This document shows, one piece after another, positions 12,964-20,095 of a DNA stretch of 21,534 nucleotides. This DNA is from an uncultured Clostridia bacterium. GTDB lineage: Bacteria; Bacillota; Clostridia; Oscillospirales; Acutalibacteraceae. The notes under the pieces are model-generated. The model was not told the origin of the DNA and did not search any database. It saw nothing but the letters and a program-made list of their open reading frames with translations. The stretch covers positions 1 to 21,534 of the forward strand of contig CAMJHI010000008.1 in NCBI GenBank assembly GCA_946405475.1, given 5' to 3'. Position numbers and translations under genes: made by a program. The first letter of the stretch is position 1. Each line of letters begins with the position of its first letter.

Positions 12964-14649
12964 TTATTTCTGCTGGGTCGGCCCCATGTTGGCCGCGCCC
13001 GTGTAAACCACGTCTTCGGGCAGCGGGTAGTATTTGGGCTGCGACAAATCGCGCTGATACAGCCGCACGTGTTCGCCGCGCGGGGTCAGGTCGACCACGT
13101 CGCACCCGCGCCAGTAAACGGTGTAATCCGTGCCGCGCGTATGTTCTTTTCTTTCGACCGTTTCCAGCGGGAAGCGCAGCGCCAGCACGTCGCCGGCTTT
13201 TAACGCGGCCGACAGGATCGCGCCGGTTTTTTCCGGCGTGACGGGCTTGCCGTTGACCGTTACGGTCAGGCTCTCGCCCATCCAGTCATATATGCGGAAC
13301 CCCGCCCGGCAGTCGGCCTTGGCGGTCAGCCGGATGCAGCCTTCGTTGGGCAGGTCGGATTCCATTTTGAGCTGATCGGTCTCACGCTCGCAGGGCACGT
13401 TGACGACAAACGTGCCGTTTTCGTTCGTGATCGCGGTATCCCACACCAGCTTCAGCGCCGTGGGCGCGGTGCCCACGCAGCAGCCCGCGATGGAACGGAA
13501 GCGCGTGAGCGAAATGGAATTGGGCTCGCTGCCGCCGGTGAAGCCGCCGACCATGCGCTTGTCGATATCGCGGTAGGTGATGCCGTTGCCATCCGGCAGC
13601 GAATTGTCGCAGGTGACGTAACCCGTGTAGCGCACCTGATTTTCCATGAGCTGATTGCGCGCGAACAGGTTGATATCGTTCCAGTACTGCTCATAGCCGC
13701 ATTTCGTCAGCTCGTGCGCCGCGATGATCATGTCGCGCACGCAGCAGGTCTCGCAGTGCTCCTCCTCCATCGGGTGCCACTGGGCGTATTCCGGCACCCA
13801 GCCGAAATCGGAGGAGATCGAACGGATGTAATCGTAGATCGCTTTGCCTTTTTCGATATAGCGTTCCTCTTCGGTGAGACGGCCGAGATAAATCAGCCCG
13901 TAGGCGAACCACGCGGCGGAATGCACGTGGCCGAAAAATTCCATTTTGTAGTTGAAGTAGCGGGACGGCCCCAGCACGAAGTTGGCGATGCCGCGCGCCA
14001 GATCGAGCGCGACCTCGTCGTTTTTCAGCTCATACCGCCGCACCAGCGCGGGCAGCATGAGCGCGTTGCGGATGGGCTGCTCCCCCCGCCCGGTGTGGCG
14101 GGTGAGGTCAAAGCCGCCCTCTTTTAAGTAAACGTCGTTGGGGAATTCATAGATCGGCTCGGTCTCGACAAAGTCGCCCGACCAGAACGTGCGCACCTTG
14201 CGCTCGATCACCAGCGAACGCATGCCGCGGATGAGCTCGCTCGTGCGGCGTTCCGCCTCTTCATCGTCGGGGTATTCCTCGGTGATGAGGTTGAGCGCGG
14301 GCAGGATGTAGCCCATTTCATGGAACGAGGCGTGCACCGTGTGCGTCCACGGGTATTTTTCGCAAAAGCGCAGCCCGTGCTCGCCCCACGATTTCATCAG
14401 GTGCCGGCGCAGCGACTGTTTGACGTTGTCGCCCTCGTTCGTGTTCAGCACCTGCATGGCGCAGGTCAGCCCCTCATACCACGAGCCGACCAGCTCGGCG
14501 TCATCCACGCGGCAGTGCGCCGCCTCCGCCGGTTTTTTGTTGGGCAGCAGCAGCCAGTAGGGCAGGTTATCCTGCGCCTCATCCACCATGTGCGTGATGT
14601 AATGGTGAACCAGCTCCACGCTCTTTTTCAAATCAAAGGCTTCGTACAT
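12964..14649 (-). CDS. GH127-like (DUF1680 family) glycoside hydrolase
   Basis: Predicted cytosolic glycosidase of 561 residues, related to the beta-L-arabinofuranosidase family GH127 and its relatives. Those enzymes use a cysteine nucleophile held by zinc, with ligands in a Glu-x-Cys motif and a later Cys-Cys pair. Both are present: E300-T301-C302 (EEHCETCCVRDMI) and C390-C391 (SIAGCCVGTAPTALK). The N-terminal two-thirds reads as an (alpha/alpha) barrel (for example HVHSAAWFAYGLIYLGRLTE), and the last 150 residues as beta-sandwich (IRLTAKADCRAGFRIYDWMG, LTVTVNGKPV). There is no signal peptide, so substrate must be imported, consistent with the GPH transporter downstream. ATG at 14647-14649 follows GGGGGAG, overlapping the end of the metallophosphoesterase gene region (11-nt gap). 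Substrate is not predictable; it may be a divergent subfamily. Confidence 0.8.
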   Translation of the reverse strand: MYEAFDLKKSVELVHHYITHMVDEAQDNLPYWLLLPNKKPAEAAHCRVDDAELVGSWYEGLTCAMQVLNTNEGDNVKQSLRRHLMKSWGEHGLRFCEKYPWTHTVHASFHEMGYILPALNLITEEYPDDEEAERRTSELIRGMRSLVIERKVRTFWSGDFVETEPIYEFPNDVYLKEGGFDLTRHTGRGEQPIRNALMLPALVRRYELKNDEVALDLARGIANFVLGPSRYFNYKMEFFGHVHSAAWFAYGLIYLGRLTEEERYIEKGKAIYDYIRSISSDFGWVPEYAQWHPMEEEHCETCCVRDMIIAAHELTKCGYEQYWNDINLFARNQLMENQVRYTGYVTCDNSLPDGNGITYRDIDKRMVGGFTGGSEPNSISLTRFRSIAGCCVGTAPTALKLVWDTAITNENGTFVVNVPCERETDQLKMESDLPNEGCIRLTAKADCRAGFRIYDWMGESLTVTVNGKPVTPEKTGAILSAALKAGDVLALRFPLETVERKEHTRGTDYTVYWRGCDVVDLTPRGEHVRLYQRDLSQPKYYPLPEDVVYTGAANMGPTQQK

Positions 14650-14660
14650 AACGCTCCCCC

Positions 14661-16322
14661 TTACTGCTTGTGAAACAGTCGGAACAAAAATTCCCGCAGC
14701 AGCTTCCCGATTTTTTCAAACAGGCTCAGCGGCACGGCGTCGCCCGGCTTTTCGCCGCCGAACGTCAGCACCGTGTCCAGATCCTGCTCATAACTCAGAT
14801 CATCCACAAACCCGCCCGCCAGCGTTTGCGCCAGCGCCAGCAAACCGGGCGCGGTGACGGGGCTGAAACTGACCCGCGCCGGCACCGTCAGCGCCAAATC
14901 CGAAACGCGGCCGGTCGGGCTCGTCAGCGCGCAGGAACCGTAGGCGAGCGCCGCCTTCACGCTGTCAAGCAGCAGCTCCGTATAGCGCGCGTCGCTCGTT
15001 TCGGCCTCGTTGCCGTGGTAAAAGCCGTACATGATCCGCGCCGCGACCTGATAGAGCTTTTCGCAGTCGGTCCGGGCGATCTGCTTGCCGCCCAGCGCGG
15101 CGATATGTTCCACGCTCATGCCCTCGCCGTATAAGTCGAGCTGCACGGCGGCGCCCAGCCGCCCCATGAGCGTTTCGACGGCGGCATAAAGCCCCGTGCC
15201 CGGCTGAAGCCTGAGCATCTTGGCCACCTTGTAAGGCGAACCGAGGTAACGGTTGAGCCACTTGCACACCCCCGCCTCAAAATAGCGGCGGGCGTAACCG
15301 GAAAAGTCGTTCGTCAGCCCGTCCAGCTGTTCGGGCGTGTGACCGGGCGGGAGCAGGCCAGGGTCAATTTCGGTGATGAAGCGGCTTTCCAGCGCGATCG
15401 AATCCCCGTCAAACGTCACCGAGCGGTAGGCGTTCGGTGACGAAATGAGCGAGCCGGTCTGCACGTCGTACAGTTCGCCGCCGTTTTTGGTTTTGGTGTA
15501 AGAAATGTCGTTGGCGTGCAAATGGCCGGTGAACACCGCGCCCACGCCGCTGTCGGCCAGAAAAGCCGCGCGATCCCTATAACGCGGGATCATGGGCTGC
15601 AGTTCAAAGTGCGGCAGGATGCTGTGGTGCATCATGACGACCGGGCGCTTTCCGTCGCGTTTGGCCTGCGCGAGTTCGTCCTTCACCCACGCCGTCACGG
15701 CGTCGTTCAGTTCGCCGTCATCCTCGCCGTAAATGCAGGAGTCGATGGCAAGCAGGCGGTAACCGTCGCCCAGCTCCGCCGTATAAGACGCGGAACCGTC
15801 GTGGCGGCTGCGGGCTTCGGTGTAGCCGAAATCGGCGTAAATTTCGCAAAATTCCGGCATGTCGATGTGCCGCTCATCCGCCTGCGCGGCGCAGTCGTGG
15901 TTGCCGTTGATGACAAAGATCGCCTTGCCGCTTGTTTGCTCGGTTTCGCGCAGCCGTTCCGCCAGCGCCAGATGCGACTGCCGCCCGCCGCCGGTGAGGT
16001 CGCCGGAAAGCAGCAGGTAATCTTCCTCGCCCGCCGCAAAATCATCCAGCAGCTTTTGCAGAATGGCGCCGGATTCAAAATTCATCTGCCCCTGAGAGGA
16101 GGCGTAATAAAACAGCGCCGCATCCTGCTCGGTCAGACCGTTGGTGAACTGCGCCGTTTCGGGCGCGGGGAATTCACCCAGATCGGCCTCGCACTGAAAA
16201 TGCGTGTCGGTGGCGACGAGCAGCTTCAGCTCCTCCTGCTTTTCGGCCGCCGACGCGGACAGACCGGAAAGCAGACTCAGGCAGAGCAGCAGGCAAAGCG
16301 CCGTTCGCGCCGCTTTTTTCAT
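14661..16322 (-). CDS. Secreted calcineurin-like metallophosphoesterase
   Basis: Exported phosphoesterase of 553 residues. A signal peptide covers about residues 1-26 (KK, then LCLLLCLSLLSGLSASAA) with a likely AxA-type cleavage site and no lipobox. The two-metal site is complete: D39 and H41 (ATDTHF), D108 (LSGDLTGGG), N141-H142 (INGNHD), H232 (MMHHS), H267 and H269 (FTGHLHAND). The region after about residue 330 is helical and not recognised, and the protein ends in a basic amphipathic helix (LFEKIGKLLREFLFRLFHKQ). It is the first gene of the minus-strand operon, directly behind a promoter; ATG at 16320-16322 follows GGGAGGGATTCC. Possible substrates include phosphodiesters, nucleotides or phospho-glycans; the glycan-related neighbours favour the last only weakly. 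Confidence 0.85.
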   Translation of the reverse strand: MKKAARTALCLLLCLSLLSGLSASAAEKQEELKLLVATDTHFQCEADLGEFPAPETAQFTNGLTEQDAALFYYASSQGQMNFESGAILQKLLDDFAAGEEDYLLLSGDLTGGGRQSHLALAERLRETEQTSGKAIFVINGNHDCAAQADERHIDMPEFCEIYADFGYTEARSRHDGSASYTAELGDGYRLLAIDSCIYGEDDGELNDAVTAWVKDELAQAKRDGKRPVVMMHHSILPHFELQPMIPRYRDRAAFLADSGVGAVFTGHLHANDISYTKTKNGGELYDVQTGSLISSPNAYRSVTFDGDSIALESRFITEIDPGLLPPGHTPEQLDGLTNDFSGYARRYFEAGVCKWLNRYLGSPYKVAKMLRLQPGTGLYAAVETLMGRLGAAVQLDLYGEGMSVEHIAALGGKQIARTDCEKLYQVAARIMYGFYHGNEAETSDARYTELLLDSVKAALAYGSCALTSPTGRVSDLALTVPARVSFSPVTAPGLLALAQTLAGGFVDDLSYEQDLDTVLTFGGEKPGDAVPLSLFEKIGKLLREFLFRLFHKQ

Positions 16323-16366
16323 GGAATCCCTCCCGCCGGTGATCGGTAATAAACGTTCTGTTTAAT

Positions 16367-16395
16367 ATTATAATCATTTTATGTCATGATTACAA
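16367..16395 (-). promoter_or_regulatory. Predicted sigma-A promoter of the metallophosphoesterase operon
   Basis: On the minus strand, -35 TTGTAA (16390-16395) and a consensus -10 TATAAT (16367-16372) are separated by exactly 17 bp. The expected start is near 16360, giving a leader of about 38 nt before the ATG at 16322. It drives the four-gene operon leftward, divergent from the spore protein gene. Confidence 0.8.
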
Positions 16396-16477
16396 GACGC
16401 AAACCGCAAAAAGCCGAAGAAAGGCGGCAGAGCGGGCTGACGAAAACAGGCAGAAAAGCTGACAAATCTTTTCTGGT

Positions 16478-16508
16478 GTAATCCCGGTTTGGCGCGTCAA
16501 CAATACTA
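16478..16508 (+). promoter_or_regulatory. Possible sigma-G-like promoter of the spore protein gene
   Basis: GTAATC (16478-16483) and AATACTA (16502-16508), 18 bp apart, roughly resemble the forespore sigma-G elements (GnATR and CATnnTA), with one or two mismatches each. No sigma-A promoter is evident here. SASP genes are normally sigma-G dependent, which is the main reason to propose it. Confidence 0.3.
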
Positions 16509-16548
16509 CTGCAAACGCAAAACTGATTGCGAAGGAGTGAAACAAAGA

Positions 16549-16740
16549 ATGGCATCCGGTAAGAACGTTGTCCCCGAAGCGAAGAGCGCGCTTGACCGTT
16601 TCAAGATGGAAGCGGCCAGCGAAGTGGGCGTGAACCTGAAGGACGGCTACAACGGCGACCTCACCTCCAAGCAGGCCGGTTCCGTGGGCGGTCAGATGGT
16701 CAAGAAGATGATCGAGTCCTACGAAAGAAACATGAAATAA
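16549..16740 (+). CDS. Small acid-soluble spore protein, alpha/beta type
   Basis: DNA-binding protein of dormant spores that coats the chromosome, protects it from UV and heat, and is degraded at germination. The 63-residue product has the family length and both signature regions: FKMEAASEVGVNL (residues about 18-30, containing the Glu after which the germination protease GPR cuts) and LTSKQAGSVGGQMVKKMIES. Here the residue after that Glu is Ala rather than the usual Ile. The ATG at 16549 follows GAAGGAG at 11-nt spacing; a longer frame upstream lacks a ribosome site. It is monocistronic, with its own terminator, and it marks the organism as a spore former. Confidence 0.95.
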   Translation: MASGKNVVPEAKSALDRFKMEAASEVGVNLKDGYNGDLTSKQAGSVGGQMVKKMIESYERNMK

Positions 16741-16755
16741 CCTTGTTTCCGCCAG

Positions 16756-16794
16756 GCGGAGCGGTTCCCGGGTTCGGGCGCCGCTCCGCTTTTT
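16756..16794 (+). terminator. Rho-independent terminator of the spore protein gene
   Basis: A 9-bp perfect stem GCGGAGCGG (16756-16764) and CCGCTCCGC (16781-16789) with a 16-nt loop is followed by TTTTT and then a second T-run. It begins 16 nt after the stop codon. Confidence 0.9.
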
Positions 16795-16855
16795 CGGTTT
16801 TGGAATATTAAAGATTTCGTTCTCAAGTTTTCGACGATTTACGAAAAATTGTTGC

Positions 16856-16884
16856 TTGTATTTTGGCCGGTTTTGTTATACAAT
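16856..16884 (+). promoter_or_regulatory. Predicted sigma-A promoter of the lipase/acyl-CoA ligase operon
   Basis: -35 TTGTAT (16856-16861) and -10 TACAAT (16879-16884) are 17 bp apart, in an AT-rich stretch unlike the GC-rich flanks. The expected start is near 16891, which leaves a 75-nt leader. That leader has a direct repeat of TTACCGC (17-nt period, about 16918 and 16935) and a GGTAAGA/TCTTACC inverted repeat, possible regulatory sites. Confidence 0.75.
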
Positions 16885-16965
16885 ATAGGGTAAGATAATG
16901 GCAGAAAATGTTCAATTTACCGCAAAAGTTTTCTTACCGCGGCAAACAAAATGGGGAGTGACGAC

Positions 16966-18141
16966 ATGAGTATTCCTGCTTATCCGCTGGTTTTTGTTCA
17001 CGGGCTGTTCGGCTGGGGCGCCGACGAAGGCATCGACAAAAAAATCCCCTACTGGGGCGCGACCACCGGCAATCTCATGGAGTTCCTCGCCGCGCAGGGC
17101 GCCGAATGCTATTCCGCTTCGGTCGGCCCGGTTTCCAGCGCGTGGGACCGCGCGTGCGAATTATACGCCCGCCTGACGGGAACAAAAGTGGACTACGGCA
17201 AGGCGCACGCCGAGCGATTCAACCACAACCGCTTCGGGCGCACGTATGAAGAGCCCCTGTTTGAGGGCTGGAGCAGCGAAAAAAAGATCCACCTCATCGG
17301 CCACAGCTTCGGCGGCACCACCGTGCGGCTGCTGTCACACCTGCTGACCTACGGCGACAAAGCCGAGCAGGAGGCGACCCCCGAGGCCGAGCTTTCCCCG
17401 CTGTTCAAGGGCGGTCAGGGCGACCTGCTCCAGAGCGTCACCACCATCTGCGCGCCGCACAACGGCTCGGTGGTGTTCCACGTTGCCAAAAAATACAAGG
17501 TGCTGCCCATTATGAAGGCGGTCGTTTATAACTACATCGGTCTGGCCGGCCGCAGCAAGATGCAGGGCGATTTCGTCGATTTTCATCTCGAGCAGTACGG
17601 CCTGAGCGACACCCCCGGCAAGGAGGATGCGCTGCCCATGGGCCGCGCCAAGCGCAAATTCAAACGAAACGACGACAATCTGGAATATGACCTGAGCCCC
17701 GAAGGCGCCAAAAAGCTCAACGACTACGTCGAGATCAACCCGGCGTGCTATCATTTTTCCTATGCGTTCAATTCCGTGGTGCAGGGCAAGGTGCGCCACC
17801 CGAAAAACACCGATTTCTTCTTTTTGAAGGCGACCTCCGGCCTGATTCTGGCGGACAACGCCCTGTTCCGCAAGGGGCGCGAAGACCACGACGTGATGAA
17901 CGACGGCCTGGTGGAGGTTTCCTCCGCCCTGCACCCCGACGACGAGCCTTTCACCGACTTTGACGAAAACAACGTGAATAAAGGCATCTGGAACGTCTTC
18001 CCCGTGCAGGAGGGCGACCACGGCACGCCCATCGGGCTGTTTGCCGACCCGGAAAAGACGCACGAATTCTATCTGAACCTGCTTGACCTGCTCTTCAAAA
18101 CGGAGCAAAGTGAAAAACCGATGGAGACCGCTCATGACTAA
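16966..18141 (+). CDS. Family I.5-like lipase (Geobacillus-type), no signal peptide
   Basis: Alpha/beta-hydrolase of 391 residues predicted to cleave ester bonds of acylglycerols or related lipids. It begins almost at the first beta strand (PLVFVHGLFGWG, with the oxyanion-hole region). The catalytic triad is S114 (HLIGHSFGG), D313 (MNDGLV) and H352 (EGDHGTP). The zinc site typical of thermophilic Geobacillus lipases also appears conserved: D61 (WDRA), H81 and H87 (GKAHAERFNHNRFGRTY), and probably D242 (EYDLSPEGAKKL). Geobacillus and staphylococcal relatives are secreted, but this protein has no signal sequence and is likely cytosolic. ATG at 16966 follows GGGGAG at 7-nt spacing; a start five codons upstream overlaps that site. 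The stop overlaps the acyl-CoA ligase start by 8 nt. Confidence 0.88.
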   Translation: MSIPAYPLVFVHGLFGWGADEGIDKKIPYWGATTGNLMEFLAAQGAECYSASVGPVSSAWDRACELYARLTGTKVDYGKAHAERFNHNRFGRTYEEPLFEGWSSEKKIHLIGHSFGGTTVRLLSHLLTYGDKAEQEATPEAELSPLFKGGQGDLLQSVTTICAPHNGSVVFHVAKKYKVLPIMKAVVYNYIGLAGRSKMQGDFVDFHLEQYGLSDTPGKEDALPMGRAKRKFKRNDDNLEYDLSPEGAKKLNDYVEINPACYHFSYAFNSVVQGKVRHPKNTDFFFLKATSGLILADNALFRKGREDHDVMNDGLVEVSSALHPDDEPFTDFDENNVNKGIWNVFPVQEGDHGTPIGLFADPEKTHEFYLNLLDLLFKTEQSEKPMETAHD

Positions 18142-19837
18142 CGCCTTGACCCAACCGTTTTACCAAGTAAGAGAGTTTTCTCATATCCGTCAGCTCATGG
18201 AAATGAGCGCCGAGCTGTTTGCCGAGCGCCCCGCGTTTGAGATCAAGCGCGGCGACGAGCATTTCAACATTACCTACCGTCAATATCTGGCCGACATCGA
18301 TTCGTTATCCACGGCTCTGATCGACCGGCTGGGGCCGCGCTTTCGCGCGGCGATCTGCGCCGACAACTGCTATGAATACTGCCTGACCTACGTTTCCGTC
18401 ATTTGCGCGGGCGGCGTGGTCGTGCCCGTTGACAAAGAGCTGCACACCGACGATATTCTCGGCATCCTGCGCACCGCCGACGTCAACATGCTGTTTTGCG
18501 ACGAAAAGTTTCTGCAAAAGCACGGCGGCGCGATCCCGCCCGAGATTCAGTTGGTCTGCTACCGTCAGACCGGCACACAGGCGGAATCGTTCGATTCGTT
18601 TCTTGCCGGTGGCCGCGCGCTCAACGAAAGCGGAAAAACGCTTTACAAAGACGTGGCGCACGACCCCGAGCAGCTTTGCACGCTGCTGTTCACCTCCGGC
18701 ACGACGGGGCTGTTCAAGGGCGTCATGCTCTGCCAGCGCAACTTTGCGTTTGAAGTGAAGGCCGCCATGGGCGTGCTCAAGATCTACCCGGAGGACTGCG
18801 GCATTTCCCTTTTGCCGCTGCACCACACGTTTGAAAGCTCGATCATTCTCTTCTTCGCCCCCTACTGCGGCGCGAAGGTGACGTTCTGCGAGGGCTTTTC
18901 CCACGTGCTGCGCAATATGAAGGAATTCAACCCCACCATTTTTGTCGCCGTGCCGCAGGTGCTCGAGATCGTGCACAAGCGTATTCTCAAGGCCATCGCC
19001 AAAAAGAAGAACGGCGCGGTCAAATTCAAGGTGGGCAAGGCGCTGTGCAAGGGCGCCAGCCGCGTCGGCATCGACCTGAAGCACATCGTGTTCAAAGAGA
19101 TTCAGGAAACCTTCGGCGGCCACATGCGCATGATCATTTGCGGCGGCGCGCCGATCGACCCGCAGATCATCAAGGATTTTGACGCCTTCGGCATTCAGGT
19201 CGTGTTCGGCTACGGGCTGACCGAATGCGCCCCGCTGGCCATCATCAACCACGACCGCCTGCGCACCACCGATTCCGTGGGCAAACCGCTGCCCGGCGTG
19301 CGCGCCAAGATCGTGGACAGGGATGAAAACGGCATCGGCGAGCTGTGCGTCAAGGGCGGCATGGTCATGCTGGGCTACTACAACAATCCCGCGGCAACGG
19401 CCGAGGTGATGGACAGCGACGGCTATTTCCACACCGGCGACCTTGCTTTTGTGGACAAAAAAGGCAATTACCACCTCACGGGGCGCATCAAAAACGTGAT
19501 CGTGACCGCCAACGGCAAAAACATTTATCCGGAAGAGCTGGAATACCACATCAACGCCGACCCGTTCGTTGCCGCGAGCATGGTGGAAGGCATTGCGGAT
19601 GAAGACGGCGAGATCCACGTTCACGCGCAGATTTTGCCCGACACCAAAGAGATCGAGGAGCAAAAGGGCAAGGCGCCCTCCCCCGAGGAGCTGGATCAGA
19701 TCATCAAGGACGTGGTCAGACGGGTCAACGACAAGCTGCCCGGCTTCAAGCGCATCCGTTCCTTCACCGTGCGCACCAAGGCGTTTGTGACCACCACCAC
19801 GCAAAAAATCAAGCGCGACGCGAATCAATCGAAATAA
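18134..19837 (+). CDS. Long-chain acyl-CoA ligase (AMP-binding, FAA1-like)
   Basis: Adenylate-forming enzyme of 567 residues that would activate fatty acids with ATP and CoA. Motifs in order: P-loop TSGTTGLFKG (187-196), where Phe replaces the usual Pro before Lys-Gly; LPLHHTFE (227-234); YGLTECAP (360-367); GELCVKGGMVMLGYYNNP (402-419); YFHTGDL (431-437) with the ATP-binding Asp; GRIKNVIVTANGKNIYPEEL (450-469); and the C-terminal lysine in TTTQKIKRDA (K558), which catalyses adenylation in this family. The ATG at 18134 lies inside the end of the lipase gene (ATGACTAA, 8-nt overlap), with GGAGA upstream, so translation is coupled. No signal or membrane segment. Pairing with a lipase suggests it activates the fatty acids that the lipase releases. 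Confidence 0.92.
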   Translation: MTNALTQPFYQVREFSHIRQLMEMSAELFAERPAFEIKRGDEHFNITYRQYLADIDSLSTALIDRLGPRFRAAICADNCYEYCLTYVSVICAGGVVVPVDKELHTDDILGILRTADVNMLFCDEKFLQKHGGAIPPEIQLVCYRQTGTQAESFDSFLAGGRALNESGKTLYKDVAHDPEQLCTLLFTSGTTGLFKGVMLCQRNFAFEVKAAMGVLKIYPEDCGISLLPLHHTFESSIILFFAPYCGAKVTFCEGFSHVLRNMKEFNPTIFVAVPQVLEIVHKRILKAIAKKKNGAVKFKVGKALCKGASRVGIDLKHIVFKEIQETFGGHMRMIICGGAPIDPQIIKDFDAFGIQVVFGYGLTECAPLAIINHDRLRTTDSVGKPLPGVRAKIVDRDENGIGELCVKGGMVMLGYYNNPAATAEVMDSDGYFHTGDLAFVDKKGNYHLTGRIKNVIVTANGKNIYPEELEYHINADPFVAASMVEGIADEDGEIHVHAQILPDTKEIEEQKGKAPSPEELDQIIKDVVRRVNDKLPGFKRIRSFTVRTKAFVTTTTQKIKRDANQSK

Positions 19838-19854
19838 ACAGCGAAAACAGCACA

Positions 19855-19889
19855 ACGACCTGCTCTCACACGAGGGCAGGTCGTTTTTT
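19855..19889 (+). terminator. Rho-independent terminator after the acyl-CoA ligase gene
   Basis: Stem ACGACCTGC (19855-19863) with GCAGGTCGT (19876-19884), extended inside by CTC/GAG, followed by TTTTTT. It starts 18 nt after the stop codon and ends the lipase operon. Confidence 0.9.
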
Positions 19890-19899
19890 GATGCACGGG

Positions 19900-20046
19900 T
19901 TCAGTGGTCGGGATTCAGGCGTCAGTATTCAGCGGCGCCAAACCGGCGCTTAAAAGGATACTGCAGTTTGCTCTCGCGGCGGCACGCAAAAATGCGCGCC
20001 CTTCCGCTGAAGTCAATTCCGCATTCCGAATTCGTCATTCCGAATT
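19900..20046. repeat. Composite intergenic repeat, copy B
   Basis: Left part: ttcagtggtcgggattcag and a further gtcagtattcag (19900-19932). Right part: two copies of CATTCCGAATT at 20022-20032 and 20036-20046 (14-bp period), preceded by a related caattccg. Between them, TTCAGCGG (19928-19935) and CCGCTGAA (20004-20011) form an 8-bp inverted repeat, with an inner hairpin GCGCC/GGCGC (19935-19949). Copy A at 9911-9980 has the same left-right order. No gene is seen in this gap. Confidence 0.5.
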
Positions 20047-20048
20047 GA

Positions 20049-20076
20049 AAAAGCGGGCGCCGAAGCGCCCGCTTTT
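20049..20076. terminator. Terminator downstream of the FIVAR-type surface protein gene (bidirectional form)
   Basis: A 12-bp perfect stem AAAAGCGGGCGC/GCGCCCGCTTTT with the stable loop CGAA lies 19 nt past the stop codon of the minus-strand gene. Runs of A and T on both sides let it work in either direction. Confidence 0.85.
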
Positions 20077-20095
20077 GAATTTGCGGAAAGGGGTA

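Noticed and set aside
18305..19855. 516-codon open frame on the minus strand opposite the acyl-CoA ligase gene
   Set aside because: It is the antisense shadow of a well-recognised enzyme with intact motifs; no promoter, ribosome site or family signature supports it.
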